Assembly (NCBI GenBank): GCA_020632995.1
Contig: JACKEN010000021.1
Span: 16,411 to 80,410, forward strand
Reading direction: 5' to 3'
DNA length: 64,000 nucleotides
From: Deltaproteobacteria bacterium
Lineage (GTDB): Bacteria > Myxococcota > Kuafuiibacteriia > Kuafuiibacteriales > Kuafuiibacteriaceae
Shown piece by piece: positions 1 to 8,700 of this stretch. The position numbers were made by a program, and so were the translations under genes. Below the pieces are notes generated by a model. The model worked only from the letters and a program-made list of their open reading frames with translations. It did not search any database and was not told where the DNA came from. Positions within the stretch are counted from its first letter, which is position 1. Each line of letters starts with the position of its first letter.

Positions 1-102
1 GGCGTTCGGGTAGAGGTGGCGGCCTTCCCGGAGGCGCTGGCCATGGAGCTCGCGGAGGCGGCCGACGTCGTCACGCGACTGGATACGGGGACGTTGGAGT
101 GA
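1..102 (+). CDS. C-terminus of a NYN/LabA-type domain protein (5' end outside window)
   Basis: Only the last 33 codons are present, running in frame from the first base to the TGA at 100-102. The tail (VEVAAFPEALAMELAEAADV followed by TRLD) resembles the end of NYN-domain proteins of the LabA/DUF88 type, PIN-like putative RNases whose last helix has the form 'PexLsxeLxeaADxfixLd'. The stop codon overlaps the GTG of the next gene by four bases (GTGA), so the two are probably co-translated. With no catalytic aspartates in view the family assignment is tentative. Confidence 0.5.
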   Translation, partial: GVRVEVAAFPEALAMELAEAADVVTRLDTGTLE

Positions 103-1640
103 GGACGCCGACCAAAGCCATCAAGATCTCGGAGCCCTTCACGGGCTACATGCGGGTGCGCCGCTATGCGTGCGAGCTGAGCGCGGAGGACTCCGGGCTG
201 CCCCAGGCCGCCGCGTGCAACATCCTCAGCGGCCCCGGGCACAACGTGTCGCTCGTCGCGGTGCTGATGATGCACCCCGACGGCCGCCTCGAGGCGGTGC
301 TCAAGCAGGGCGACGCTCGGCCGGCCCGCGTGCTCCGCGGCGAGCCCTACGTGAAGCTCGGCGCGGTGGGGGGCCGCTGGGACATGCCCGGCGACGATCC
401 CGCCACCGTGGCGCGCCGCGAGGTGCTCGAGGAGCTCGGCGCGCCGGTGGTGGACGGCGGCCTGGTGCCGCTGGGCGAGGCGGCCCTGCCGACCATGCCC
501 GGCGAGTCCTCGGAGGCCGACCGCTACTTCCTGGCCTTGAGCCGGCTGCCACCCAACCCCGCGCCCGAGGGCGACGGCGGCGGGATGGAGCTCCCCGGCC
601 TGATCCGCCCGGTGCGCATGTCGCTCGACGAGCTGTTCGCGGCGGAGCGCGAGGGGAAGATCGGCGAGGCGGGGCGGGTGCGGGTGGCCTACGGGCGCGC
701 CCTCGATCGCCTCGGCTACATCCCGGCCCTCGGCAAGTACGTCTTCGATCTGCCGGAAGACTTGCAGAAGCGCTACGACACCCTGGGCCTCGGTGCGCAG
801 GTCGACTTGCGGAAGCTGGGCGAGGCCCACCCCGCCTCGACGAGCGGCGCGCCCGAGACCGAAGAGGCCCAGATCAACGACGTGAAGCTCCTCGATCGGG
901 TCAACACCCACCTCGAGGAGGCGGCGCTCCTGGTGAACGCCCGGGTGGCGCACGCGGTCCGGAAGGACGGCGGGCTGCGCATCGTGGGCAAGCCGTTCCG
1001 CATCCAGTTCCTGCACCTGCCCTACGACCGCGTGAAGCTCGCGGTGTGGGCCCGGGACGAGGCCCGGGGGCCGCTGGTGCTCATGGAGTGGGTGGAGCGC
1101 CTCCCCATGGCGATCAAGGGGATGATGATGACCGACGAGTACTCCGGGAAGGAGCGGGCCGAGCTGATGCGGCAGGACCTCCTGGAGGCGCGCATGCACG
1201 TGGGCGTCGAGCACCGCCGCGAGGTGATCGAGAGCCTGTCCGAGCACGCGGCGGAGGCGATCCTGATGGCGCGGGGGCTCGCGGGCGAGCCCAGGCGGCT
1301 CGGGTCCAGCGTCGACGCCTCCCCCGGGCAGAGCGACCTGCGCTACCACTACTTCCAGCTCGAGGTGCCCCTCGGCATGGTCGACAAGCGCTTCGTGCCC
1401 CTGTCGAACACAGCACGGCGACGCCGCACCGAGCGCTCCTGCGGCGGACCGAGCAGCCGGGTGGCGACGGGAACACCGAGAGGCTCCTTCAGGGCGGGCC
1501 GGCTGGCCATCGGAGCAGTCCCCACGCGCCGTTTTCCGTGGATCCCGTATGGCCAGATATGCTCCCTCTTCGTCGTAACGTTCCACGAAAAGTCGCTCCG
1601 CGGATCGCATGGGTTACTTCTCCGATGGCCTGCTAGTTGA
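99..1640 (+). CDS. Nudix-like hydrolase domain protein with an anomalous C-terminal tail
   Basis: The GTG start overlaps the upstream TGA. Residues ~45-160 carry a Nudix-like region with the core REVLEELGAPV preceded by GGRWDMPGDD. The box is imperfect because the usual Gx5E part is degenerate, so hydrolysis of nucleoside-diphosphate derivatives is uncertain. Residues ~250-435 form a second charged domain that I do not recognise. After about residue 435 (base ~1405) the sequence becomes Arg/Ser-rich and unlike the preceding protein, with lower GC, and it runs into the 3' end of the convergent tetR gene, overlapping it by 8 bases. This suggests the native C-terminus was lost by a frameshift or rearrangement and the frame now reads through non-coding DNA. 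Translation start is well supported; the last ~75 residues are doubtful. Confidence 0.6.
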   Translation: MRTPTKAIKISEPFTGYMRVRRYACELSAEDSGLPQAAACNILSGPGHNVSLVAVLMMHPDGRLEAVLKQGDARPARVLRGEPYVKLGAVGGRWDMPGDDPATVARREVLEELGAPVVDGGLVPLGEAALPTMPGESSEADRYFLALSRLPPNPAPEGDGGGMELPGLIRPVRMSLDELFAAEREGKIGEAGRVRVAYGRALDRLGYIPALGKYVFDLPEDLQKRYDTLGLGAQVDLRKLGEAHPASTSGAPETEEAQINDVKLLDRVNTHLEEAALLVNARVAHAVRKDGGLRIVGKPFRIQFLHLPYDRVKLAVWARDEARGPLVLMEWVERLPMAIKGMMMTDEYSGKERAELMRQDLLEARMHVGVEHRREVIESLSEHAAEAILMARGLAGEPRRLGSSVDASPGQSDLRYHYFQLEVPLGMVDKRFVPLSNTARRRRTERSCGGPSSRVATGTPRGSFRAGRLAIGAVPTRRFPWIPYGQICSLFVVTFHEKSLRGSHGLLLRWPAS

Positions 1641-2265
1641 CGTCGGCGGGCTGGGCCGCCTCGTGCACCACGCCGGTGGTGCGGCTGGCGGCCGGCTGCA
1701 GGTACTGCTCCACCTGCGCCTTCACCATGTCCATGGCGCGGGTGATGACGGTGGTGTCTCGGCGGGCCCGGGCGAGCACCAGCGCGCCCTCGAAGGTGAC
1801 CATGACCTGGTCCGAGAGCGCCTCCGCGGTGGGGACGTCGGGCCCGATCCGCAGGACGGGTTGCAGCAGGCGGGTGATGTCGTTGCCCCACCGCTCGAAG
1901 GCTGCCTTGACCGCGAGGTGCACGTCGTCCTCGACGTCGGACATCTCGAGGGTGAGGCTGGCCACCAGGCACGCGGGCCGCTCCACCGAGGTGGCGGAGT
2001 GGATCATCTTGTCGATGTAGCTCAGCGGGCGATCCCGGGGATCGGCGGCCCGGTCCGCGCCCCGCAGGAACGCGTCGAAGCGCTGGGTGGAGTGCCGGTC
2101 CACCGTGGCGAGCGCTGCCTCTTGCTTGCTCCGGAAGTAGTGGAAGAAGGCGCCCTTCGTCGCGCCGGCCCCCTGGCAGATCTCGTCGACCGTCGTGGCG
2201 TTGTAGCCCTTGGTCAGAAAGCAGGTCTCGGCCGAAGCCAGGAGTTTGTCCTTAGTCCTAGTCAT
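1633..2265 (-). CDS. TetR/AcrR family transcriptional regulator
   Basis: A 210-residue protein of normal TetR length. The N-terminal helix-turn-helix spans roughly residues 8-52 and has the family signature (LLASAETCFLTKGYNATTVD, then GATKGAFFHYFRSKQEA). The C-terminal part is an all-helical ligand-binding domain with a Cys in 'ERPACLVASL', a context common in TetR members that sense small electrophiles or thiol-reactive compounds. It is transcribed away from the ~160-bp gap at 2266-2426. No adjacent same-strand partner is evident, so the target is unknown. Its 3' end overlaps the suspect tail of the Nudix-like gene. Confidence 0.85.
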   Translation of the reverse strand: MTRTKDKLLASAETCFLTKGYNATTVDEICQGAGATKGAFFHYFRSKQEAALATVDRHSTQRFDAFLRGADRAADPRDRPLSYIDKMIHSATSVERPACLVASLTLEMSDVEDDVHLAVKAAFERWGNDITRLLQPVLRIGPDVPTAEALSDQVMVTFEGALVLARARRDTTVITRAMDMVKAQVEQYLQPAASRTTGVVHEAAQPADVN

Positions 2266-2426
2266 GGGGCACCGTTTGAATACACCACCGCATTGGACGA
2301 AGCGAAGAGTGTACAGGGGTCAGACAGGCCATCTCGCCGAACTTTGGAGCAGATCGGCTCTCAGGTGACCCATCTGGGACACCCAAATAGGTGAGCGTGC
2401 CCTCATGAGGCCGATCTTGACAGAAA

Positions 2427-3275
2427 CTACCGAGACCGCTTGCGGCGCTTGAGCAGAGGACGAAGTGCACGGGGTTCGGCCGGCGGATCCAGCCGGTCTG
2501 CCTCGGCCCGCATCTCGTCCGCGTCGCCCTCGGCCCGGGCCGCGTCATAGAGGGCGGCGGCCCGCCGGAACAGGGCAGCGGAGCGTCCAACCAGTCGGGC
2601 CGCACGCTCGACCGCGCGCGCCGCGTCCAGCGGTCGCGCCTGCGCCTCGAGCGCGTCGGCGAGCAGGACGTGGTGCGGGTACGCGTCGGGCTCGGCCTTC
2701 AACGCGGCCTGGATCTCGGCCTCGGCCTCGAGCGGCTGCCCGGCCGCGAGCAGGTAGCGCGCGAGCTGGGCGTGCGCCTCGGCCAGCTCGGGTCTCAGCG
2801 CGAGCGCGCAGCGCCAGTGCGTGACCGCGGCCTCGGGATCGTTCGCCTCGGCGCTCGCGTTGGCGAAGCGCAGGTGCGCCCGCGGGTTGCTGGGGAGGAG
2901 CACGACCGCGGTGGCCAGGTGGCGCCGGATGGCCTGCACGTCGTTGTCGGTGAACAGGTGGGCCTCGGCCAGGGCCAGGTGGGCGAGGCCGTGCCCGGGA
3001 TCCGCGGCCACCGCGTCCTCGAAGCGCTCCATCGCGGCGAGGGGCTGCCCGGCCTCGGCCAGGGCGCGGCCGGCCTCGAACGCCTCGTTGGCCACGAGGA
3101 AGTCCCGCGGGAGCTCGGGGTTCAGCGGCAGGGCGAGGGCGGTGGGCCGCACCAGACAGCGATCCTGCACCGGGGTGGCCACCGCGGGCTTGGGCCGCGC
3201 CCGCTGCGGAGGCGGACCGGCGCACGCCACGAGCAGCGCCAACGACGCCGCGAGGACGTGTTTCCCTTGGACCAC
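2427..3275 (-). CDS. TPR-repeat lipoprotein
   Basis: The GTG at 3275 gives a 282-residue protein with a lipoprotein signal (HVLAASLALLVACAGPP, lipobox LVAC). An upstream extension in frame is antisense to mutS2 and is not credible. After a proline-rich linker, residues ~75-260 contain tandem helix pairs typical of tetratricopeptide repeats (for example AGRALAEAGQPLAAMERFED and AQLARYLLAAGQPLEAEAEI), followed by a basic C-terminus. It is probably a periplasmic scaffold lipid-anchored to the inner or outer membrane. It is divergent from mutS2 with only 28 bp between start codons. Confidence 0.75.
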   Translation of the reverse strand: MVQGKHVLAASLALLVACAGPPPQRARPKPAVATPVQDRCLVRPTALALPLNPELPRDFLVANEAFEAGRALAEAGQPLAAMERFEDAVAADPGHGLAHLALAEAHLFTDNDVQAIRRHLATAVVLLPSNPRAHLRFANASAEANDPEAAVTHWRCALALRPELAEAHAQLARYLLAAGQPLEAEAEIQAALKAEPDAYPHHVLLADALEAQARPLDAARAVERAARLVGRSAALFRRAAALYDAARAEGDADEMRAEADRLDPPAEPRALRPLLKRRKRSR

Positions 3276-3303
3276 CGGGGCCGAGGGAGTAGGAACGACG
3301 GCG

Positions 3304-5772
3304 ATGCAGGATGCCATCGAGCGTCTGGAGTTCGGGGCCATCCGGGCAGCGCTCCTCGCCCGGGTCCACACACCCCTCGGGGCGGCGGAGGTCAACGGAC
3401 TTTTGCCCTTCGCGGAGCGAGCGCAGGCGCTCGACCGCATCGAGGCCGTCCGGCAGGCCCGCCTGCTCCTCGACCTGAGCTCGGAGCCGCCGGTGGCGGG
3501 GGCCGAGGACGTGAGCGCGGCGCTGGAGCTGGGCGAGAAGGGCGTGATGCTCGAGGGCCCGCAGCTGCGCGCCATCGCGCACACCATGAACGCGGGTGCC
3601 GCGGTGCGTCGTCACCTGCTCGGCCGGGAGGCGGATGCGCCCACCCTGTTCGCCCTCGGCGCCTCGATGGCCGACCTCTCCCGTACCGCTGGGCAGGTGC
3701 TGCGCTGCTTCGACCCGGACGGTCAGCTGTCCGACGATGCTTCCCCTGACCTCGGGCCGCTGCGCCAGAAGGTCCGGGCGCTGCGCGAGAACATCTCGGC
3801 CAAGCTCTCGGAGCTGCTGACCTCCTCCAAGATGCAACCCCTCTTGCAGGAGAACTACTACACGATCCGGGCGGACCGGTACGTGCTGCCGATCAAGGCC
3901 TCCTTCAAGAACGAGGTGAAGGGCATCGTGCACGACGCCTCGGGCTCGGGGCAGACCGTGTACATCGAGCCCCAGATCGTGGTCGACCTGGGCAACCGCC
4001 TGAAGATCGCCCAGAGCGAGCAGCTCGAGGAGGAGCACCGCATCCTCTCGAACCTCACCCGGCTCGTGTCGCGGGAGGCGGACCACGTGCGCCTGGTGAT
4101 GCACGTGGTGGGGGTGGTCGACCTCCTCTTCGGCGCAGGCCGGCTTGCGAATGACCTCCGCTGCGAGGCGGTGAAGCCCGGGCCGGCGCCCGGCTTCTCG
4201 CTCGTCCGCGCGCGGCACCCCATCCTGCTCCTGCAGGCGATGGCCCCGCCCCCGGTGGTGGAGGAGGGGGCCGAGCCCCCGCCCCCCCGGACCGGGCCGA
4301 AGAGCGTGGACGAGGTGGTGGGGAACGACTTCGCCCTGGAGGCGGGTCAGCGGGTGCTGGTGATCACCGGCCCCAACACCGGCGGCAAGACGGTGGCGAT
4401 GAAGACGATCGGCCTGTTCGCGCTGATGGCGCGGATGGGCCTGCACCTGCCGTGCGGCGAGGGCTCGCGCATCGGCTGGTACGACCGGGTCGAGGTGGCG
4501 ATCGGGGATCAGCAGTCCATCGCGTCGAACCTGTCGACCTTCGCCGCCCACGTGAAGCGGCTGGTGCAGATCCTGAAGCGGGCGGGCGAGGGCGACCTCG
4601 TCCTCATCGACGAGATCGCGGCCGACACCGACCCCAACCAGGGGCAAGCGCTGGGCCAGGCCATCTTGGAGCGGCTGGCCGACCGCCACGCGCACGTCAT
4701 CGTCACCACCCACTTCGAGCGCCTGAAGGCGGTGCCCTTCATCGACGAGCGCTTCAGGAACGCGGGCGTGGGCTTCGACGCCAACCGCCTGAAGCCCACC
4801 TTCCACGTCACCCTCGACGTGCCCCAGGGCTCCAGCGGCTTCGACATCGCCCAGGGCCTGGGCCTGCCGGCGGAGCTGGTGGACCGGGCCCGCGCGCTGA
4901 CGGGCGAGGGGAGCCAGGAGCTCGAGCTCCTCATCAAGCAGATCGAGAGCCGCTCGGCCGAGCTGGAGCAGGCGCGCTTGCAGGTGGATGAGGCCGAGGC
5001 CCGCGCGCGGGCGGCCGAGGCCCGGGCGCGCGAGAAGGAGCGCACCCTCGGCGAGGAGATCGACCGGGTGCGTCGCCGGGCCCGCACCGAGCTGCTGGCG
5101 GAGATCGAAGCGCGCCAGGGCGAGGTGGGTCGCATCGTGGCCGAGCTGCAGCAGGCGGCGGAGTCCGAGGCGGTCAAGGAGGCCATGCGCAAGGCGAACC
5201 AGGCCCGGGATCAGCTGGGCAAGATCGCCAAGGCCGAGGCCGAGAAGGCGGCGCAGGACACCTTGCCGAAGCCCGAGCCGGCGGAGCCGCTGTCGACCGT
5301 CGAGGTGGGGGCGTGGGTCCACGTCCCGCGGGTGGGCCGCGACGGCGACGTGGTGGCGGTGGACGGCAAGGAGGCCCAGGTGGTGGTGGGCAACATCCGC
5401 ATGCGGGTGCCGGTGGCCTCGCTGCGCACCGCCAAGGGCAAGCGCCCCAAGCAGAGCGCCCGCCCCGCGCCGAAGGACTTCAAGAAGAAGGAGCGGACCG
5501 AGCCCGCGGGCGAGGAGGGCCCGAAGGTGATCGTCGAAGAGCTCGACGTCCGCGGCGCCACCGTGGACGAGTGCCTGGACCGCCTCGACGGCTTCCTCGA
5601 CTACCACTACGGCATGCCCACCACCCACGTGCGCGTCGTGCACGGGCACGGCACCGGGGCCCTGAAGGAGGCGGTGCGCGAGCACCTGCGCCGCTCGGGC
5701 TACGTGCGCGAGATGCGGCCGGGCGAGAAGGGCGAGGGCGGCGACGGGGTCACGGTGGTGGCGCTGTCGTAG
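3304..5772 (+). CDS. mutS2: MutS2 family ATPase/endonuclease with Smr domain
   Basis: The ATG at 3304 begins MQDAIERLEFGAIRAALLAR, the usual MutS2 N-terminus, giving 822 residues. Order of parts: MutS core/clamp (to ~330), Walker A GPNTGGKT at 356-363, Walker B LVLIDEIAADTDPNQG near 425-440, a charged coiled-coil connector (~520-650), a KOW-like segment, and a C-terminal Smr domain (LDVRGATVDECLDRLD ... VVHGHGTGALKEAVR). MutS2 proteins bind branched DNA and stalled or collided ribosomes; the Smr part supplies nuclease activity. The usual 'DELGAGTDP' Walker B is here DEIAADTDP, a mild variant. The 3' end overlaps the convergent efflux gene by 23 bp. Confidence 0.93.
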   Translation: MQDAIERLEFGAIRAALLARVHTPLGAAEVNGLLPFAERAQALDRIEAVRQARLLLDLSSEPPVAGAEDVSAALELGEKGVMLEGPQLRAIAHTMNAGAAVRRHLLGREADAPTLFALGASMADLSRTAGQVLRCFDPDGQLSDDASPDLGPLRQKVRALRENISAKLSELLTSSKMQPLLQENYYTIRADRYVLPIKASFKNEVKGIVHDASGSGQTVYIEPQIVVDLGNRLKIAQSEQLEEEHRILSNLTRLVSREADHVRLVMHVVGVVDLLFGAGRLANDLRCEAVKPGPAPGFSLVRARHPILLLQAMAPPPVVEEGAEPPPPRTGPKSVDEVVGNDFALEAGQRVLVITGPNTGGKTVAMKTIGLFALMARMGLHLPCGEGSRIGWYDRVEVAIGDQQSIASNLSTFAAHVKRLVQILKRAGEGDLVLIDEIAADTDPNQGQALGQAILERLADRHAHVIVTTHFERLKAVPFIDERFRNAGVGFDANRLKPTFHVTLDVPQGSSGFDIAQGLGLPAELVDRARALTGEGSQELELLIKQIESRSAELEQARLQVDEAEARARAAEARAREKERTLGEEIDRVRRRARTELLAEIEARQGEVGRIVAELQQAAESEAVKEAMRKANQARDQLGKIAKAEAEKAAQDTLPKPEPAEPLSTVEVGAWVHVPRVGRDGDVVAVDGKEAQVVVGNIRMRVPVASLRTAKGKRPKQSARPAPKDFKKKERTEPAGEEGPKVIVEELDVRGATVDECLDRLDGFLDYHYGMPTTHVRVVHGHGTGALKEAVREHLRRSGYVREMRPGEKGEGGDGVTVVALS

Positions 5773-8700
5773 CGGACGGGTCCCCCACCGCGAGGCGCGC
5801 CATCAGGCGCGCCCGCACCACCTCCACCTCCGCCACCGCCCGCCGGGTGGTGTGCTCCCGGAGCAGGGCCTCGGCCTCGAGCAGGTCAGACATCGTCACC
5901 GCGCCCTCCTGGTAGCGGATCCGCTCCACCCGCGCGTTCTCTTCGGCCTGGGTCACCGCGCGGCGGGCCACCGCGAGCGCCCCCTCGGCGGTGTCGAGCG
6001 CCGAGTAGGCCGCCTCGACCTGCACCCGCACCCCGCGCTGGGCCTCGTCGAGGGTCGCCAGCCAGCGGGCGGCGTCGGCGTCCTGGGCGTCGGCCCGGGC
6101 GAAGCGGGTGCCGGCCACGAAGGGCCGCCACACCGCGTTCAGGGAGCCCACGAAGTAGTGGTCGGTGTCGTAAGGCAGGCCGCTGTCGTAGATGAACTGC
6201 GCGCGGGCCTCGAGGCGGGGCATCAGCTCCGCCCACACCCCGCGCCCGCGGCGCTGGGCGGCCTCGGCCCGGTGCAGGATGGCCTGCAGATCTGGCCGAG
6301 CCTCGACCGCGGCCTGGAACGCGGCCTCCCGCGGCGGGAGGCCCAGCTCGGCGTCGAGCGCCCCCGCGTCCACCGGGGCCTGGTCCCCCAGCGCCTCGCC
6401 GAGGGCGCGCCGGGCCACCGCCAGGTTGGCGTCGAGCTGCAAGAGGCCCTGCTGCGCGTCGGCCAGGGCCAGGGCCACCCGGAGCTGGTCGGCCTCGAGG
6501 GCCCGCCCCTGACTGGCGAGCGCGGTCAGCTCCGCGCTCCGCGCCTCGAGGCTGGCTACGAAGGCCTCGGTGGCGGCGCGCGCCGCCCGCGCCGCGTGCA
6601 CGTCCAAGAAGCGCGCCCCCGCCGCGCCGGCTTGCTCGTGCCGGCGGCGCTCCGCGACCAGCCGGGCCGCGTCGGCGTCGAGCGAGGCGGCCGGGCCCTC
6701 GCCGAGGAGGCGCCCCAGGTCGAGGATGGGCTGGGTCAGCTGCGCCCCCACCCGCCCCGCGCTCTGGCTCCCGAAGGGGAAGCTCCCCACCGGGGTCTGG
6801 AGCGAGAGCAGCCGGTCGTTGCGGCTCACCCCGGCCTCGGCCCCCAGGGTCGGCAGGAAGGCCTGCCGCCAGGTGGCGTCGGCCTGGGCCTGGGCCGCGT
6901 CCGCCTCGCGCGCCGCCGCCACCGCGGCGGGCTGCTCGGCCCCCCGCGTCAGGACCTCGCTCAGGCCGGGGGCGGCCTGGGCGGTGCCACCGAGTCCGAG
7001 GAGCACCGCGCAGGCGACCGCCGCGGCCACGCCGGGGGCCGCAGGCCGGGGCTCGCGGATGATCAGCACGTAGGCAGCCGGCACCACCACCAGGGTGAGG
7101 AAGGTCGATGCAAGCAGACCTGCGATCATCGCCGAGGCGAGGGGCGGCCACAGGGGCGAGCTCGACAGGGCGAGGGGCAAGAGGCCCGCCACCGTGGTGC
7201 CGGTGGTCAACAGGATCGGCCGAGCCCGCAGCTGCACCGAAGCCGCCACCGCCGCCTTCAGCGGCACCCCGGCCTTCCTGCGGGTCTCGATCACGTCGAT
7301 GAGCACGATGGCGTTGTTCACCACCACGCCCACCAGGGCGATGACCCCGAGCAGCGACATGAAGCCGAAGGGCTGCTGGGCCACCAGGAGCCCGGGGACC
7401 ACGCCGGTGACCGCGAGGGGCACGGTGAGGAGGACGAGGAAGACCCGCCGGAAGCTGTTGAACTCCACCAGCAGGAACAGGAGCAGGAGCAGGGCGCCGA
7501 GGGGCGCGGTGCGGGCGAGCGCGGTGTTGGCCTCGCCCGAGCCCCGGGCCGCGCCGCCGTAGCTCAGCGTCACCCCCTCCGGCAGGGTCACGCTGCGCAG
7601 CTCCGCTTGCAGCTCGGCCAGCACCGGCCCGAAGGTCGCGCCCTCCTCGAGGTGGGCGAACACCGCGACCTCCCGCACCCGGTCCCGGTGGTGCACCGCG
7701 GCGGGGCGCCACCGCACGTGCGGGGTCGCCACCTGGGCCAGCGGCACCAGCTGGGCGCGCGGGCCGGGCACCGAGATCGAGCCCAGCCGCTCGGGGGAGA
7801 GGCGCTCGCCCGCGGCGGAGCGGACCACGATCGGGATCGGGTCCTCCTCGCTCCGCAGGCTGCCCACCGGCACCCCCCGGGTCTGAGCGAGCAGGGCGAG
7901 GGCCACGTCGCGCCGCGCGAGGCCGCGCCGGGCCGCGACCCCGTCGTTCACCTCGACCTCGACCGCGGGGACCCCCAGGCCCTGGTTCTGGGTGACGTTG
8001 CGGGTCTCGGGCAGGCGCCGGAGCGCCGCCATCACCTGCTCCGCCGCCGCCCCCAGCGCGGCGAGGTCTTCGCCGTGGAGCCGGATCTCGAGCGGGGCGG
8101 CGACCGGCGGTCCCTGCTCGAGCGGCCGCGGGATGACCTCCGCCTCCGGCACATTCCGGCGGGCCCACCTCGCAAGTTCACTTGCGAGGGCGTCCACGTC
8201 CTCTGGCCGATGGGTGCGCACCACCACATGGGCGAAGTGCGGGCTCTCGGGCCGGTTCGGGAGGTTGTAGTAGAAGCGCGGGGCGGAGCGCCCCACGAAG
8301 GAGGACACCGCCCGGACCCGCGGGTCTTGCAAGAGATGTTGCTCCAGGGTCCGCGCGCTGGCGTCGGTCTCGTCGAGGTGGGTGCCCTCGGGGTGCACCA
8401 CCTCGACCACCAGCTGGTCGCGGCCCGACGCGGGGAAGAAGGTCTGGTCCACCTTGCTCATCCCCAGGCCGGAGAGGGTCACCGCGACGACCGCCGACGC
8501 CACCACCCACCACGGCCGGCCGGTGGCGAGCGCGCCGGCCCGCTTGGCGAGCCTGTCGAGCAGGTTGTCCTGCACCTTGGGTCGGGCCCGCAGGAACCGG
8601 CAGGCGAGGTTCGGGGTCACCAGCACCGCGAAGATGTAGCTGATGGTGAGGGTGAGCATGAGGACGATGGGGATGGCGCGGGTGAAGTCGCCGGTGCTCC

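Noticed and set aside
2545..5685. 1046-codon minus-strand frame opposite mutS2
   Set aside because: Shadow frame; the real minus-strand gene is the TPR lipoprotein ending at 2427 in a different frame.
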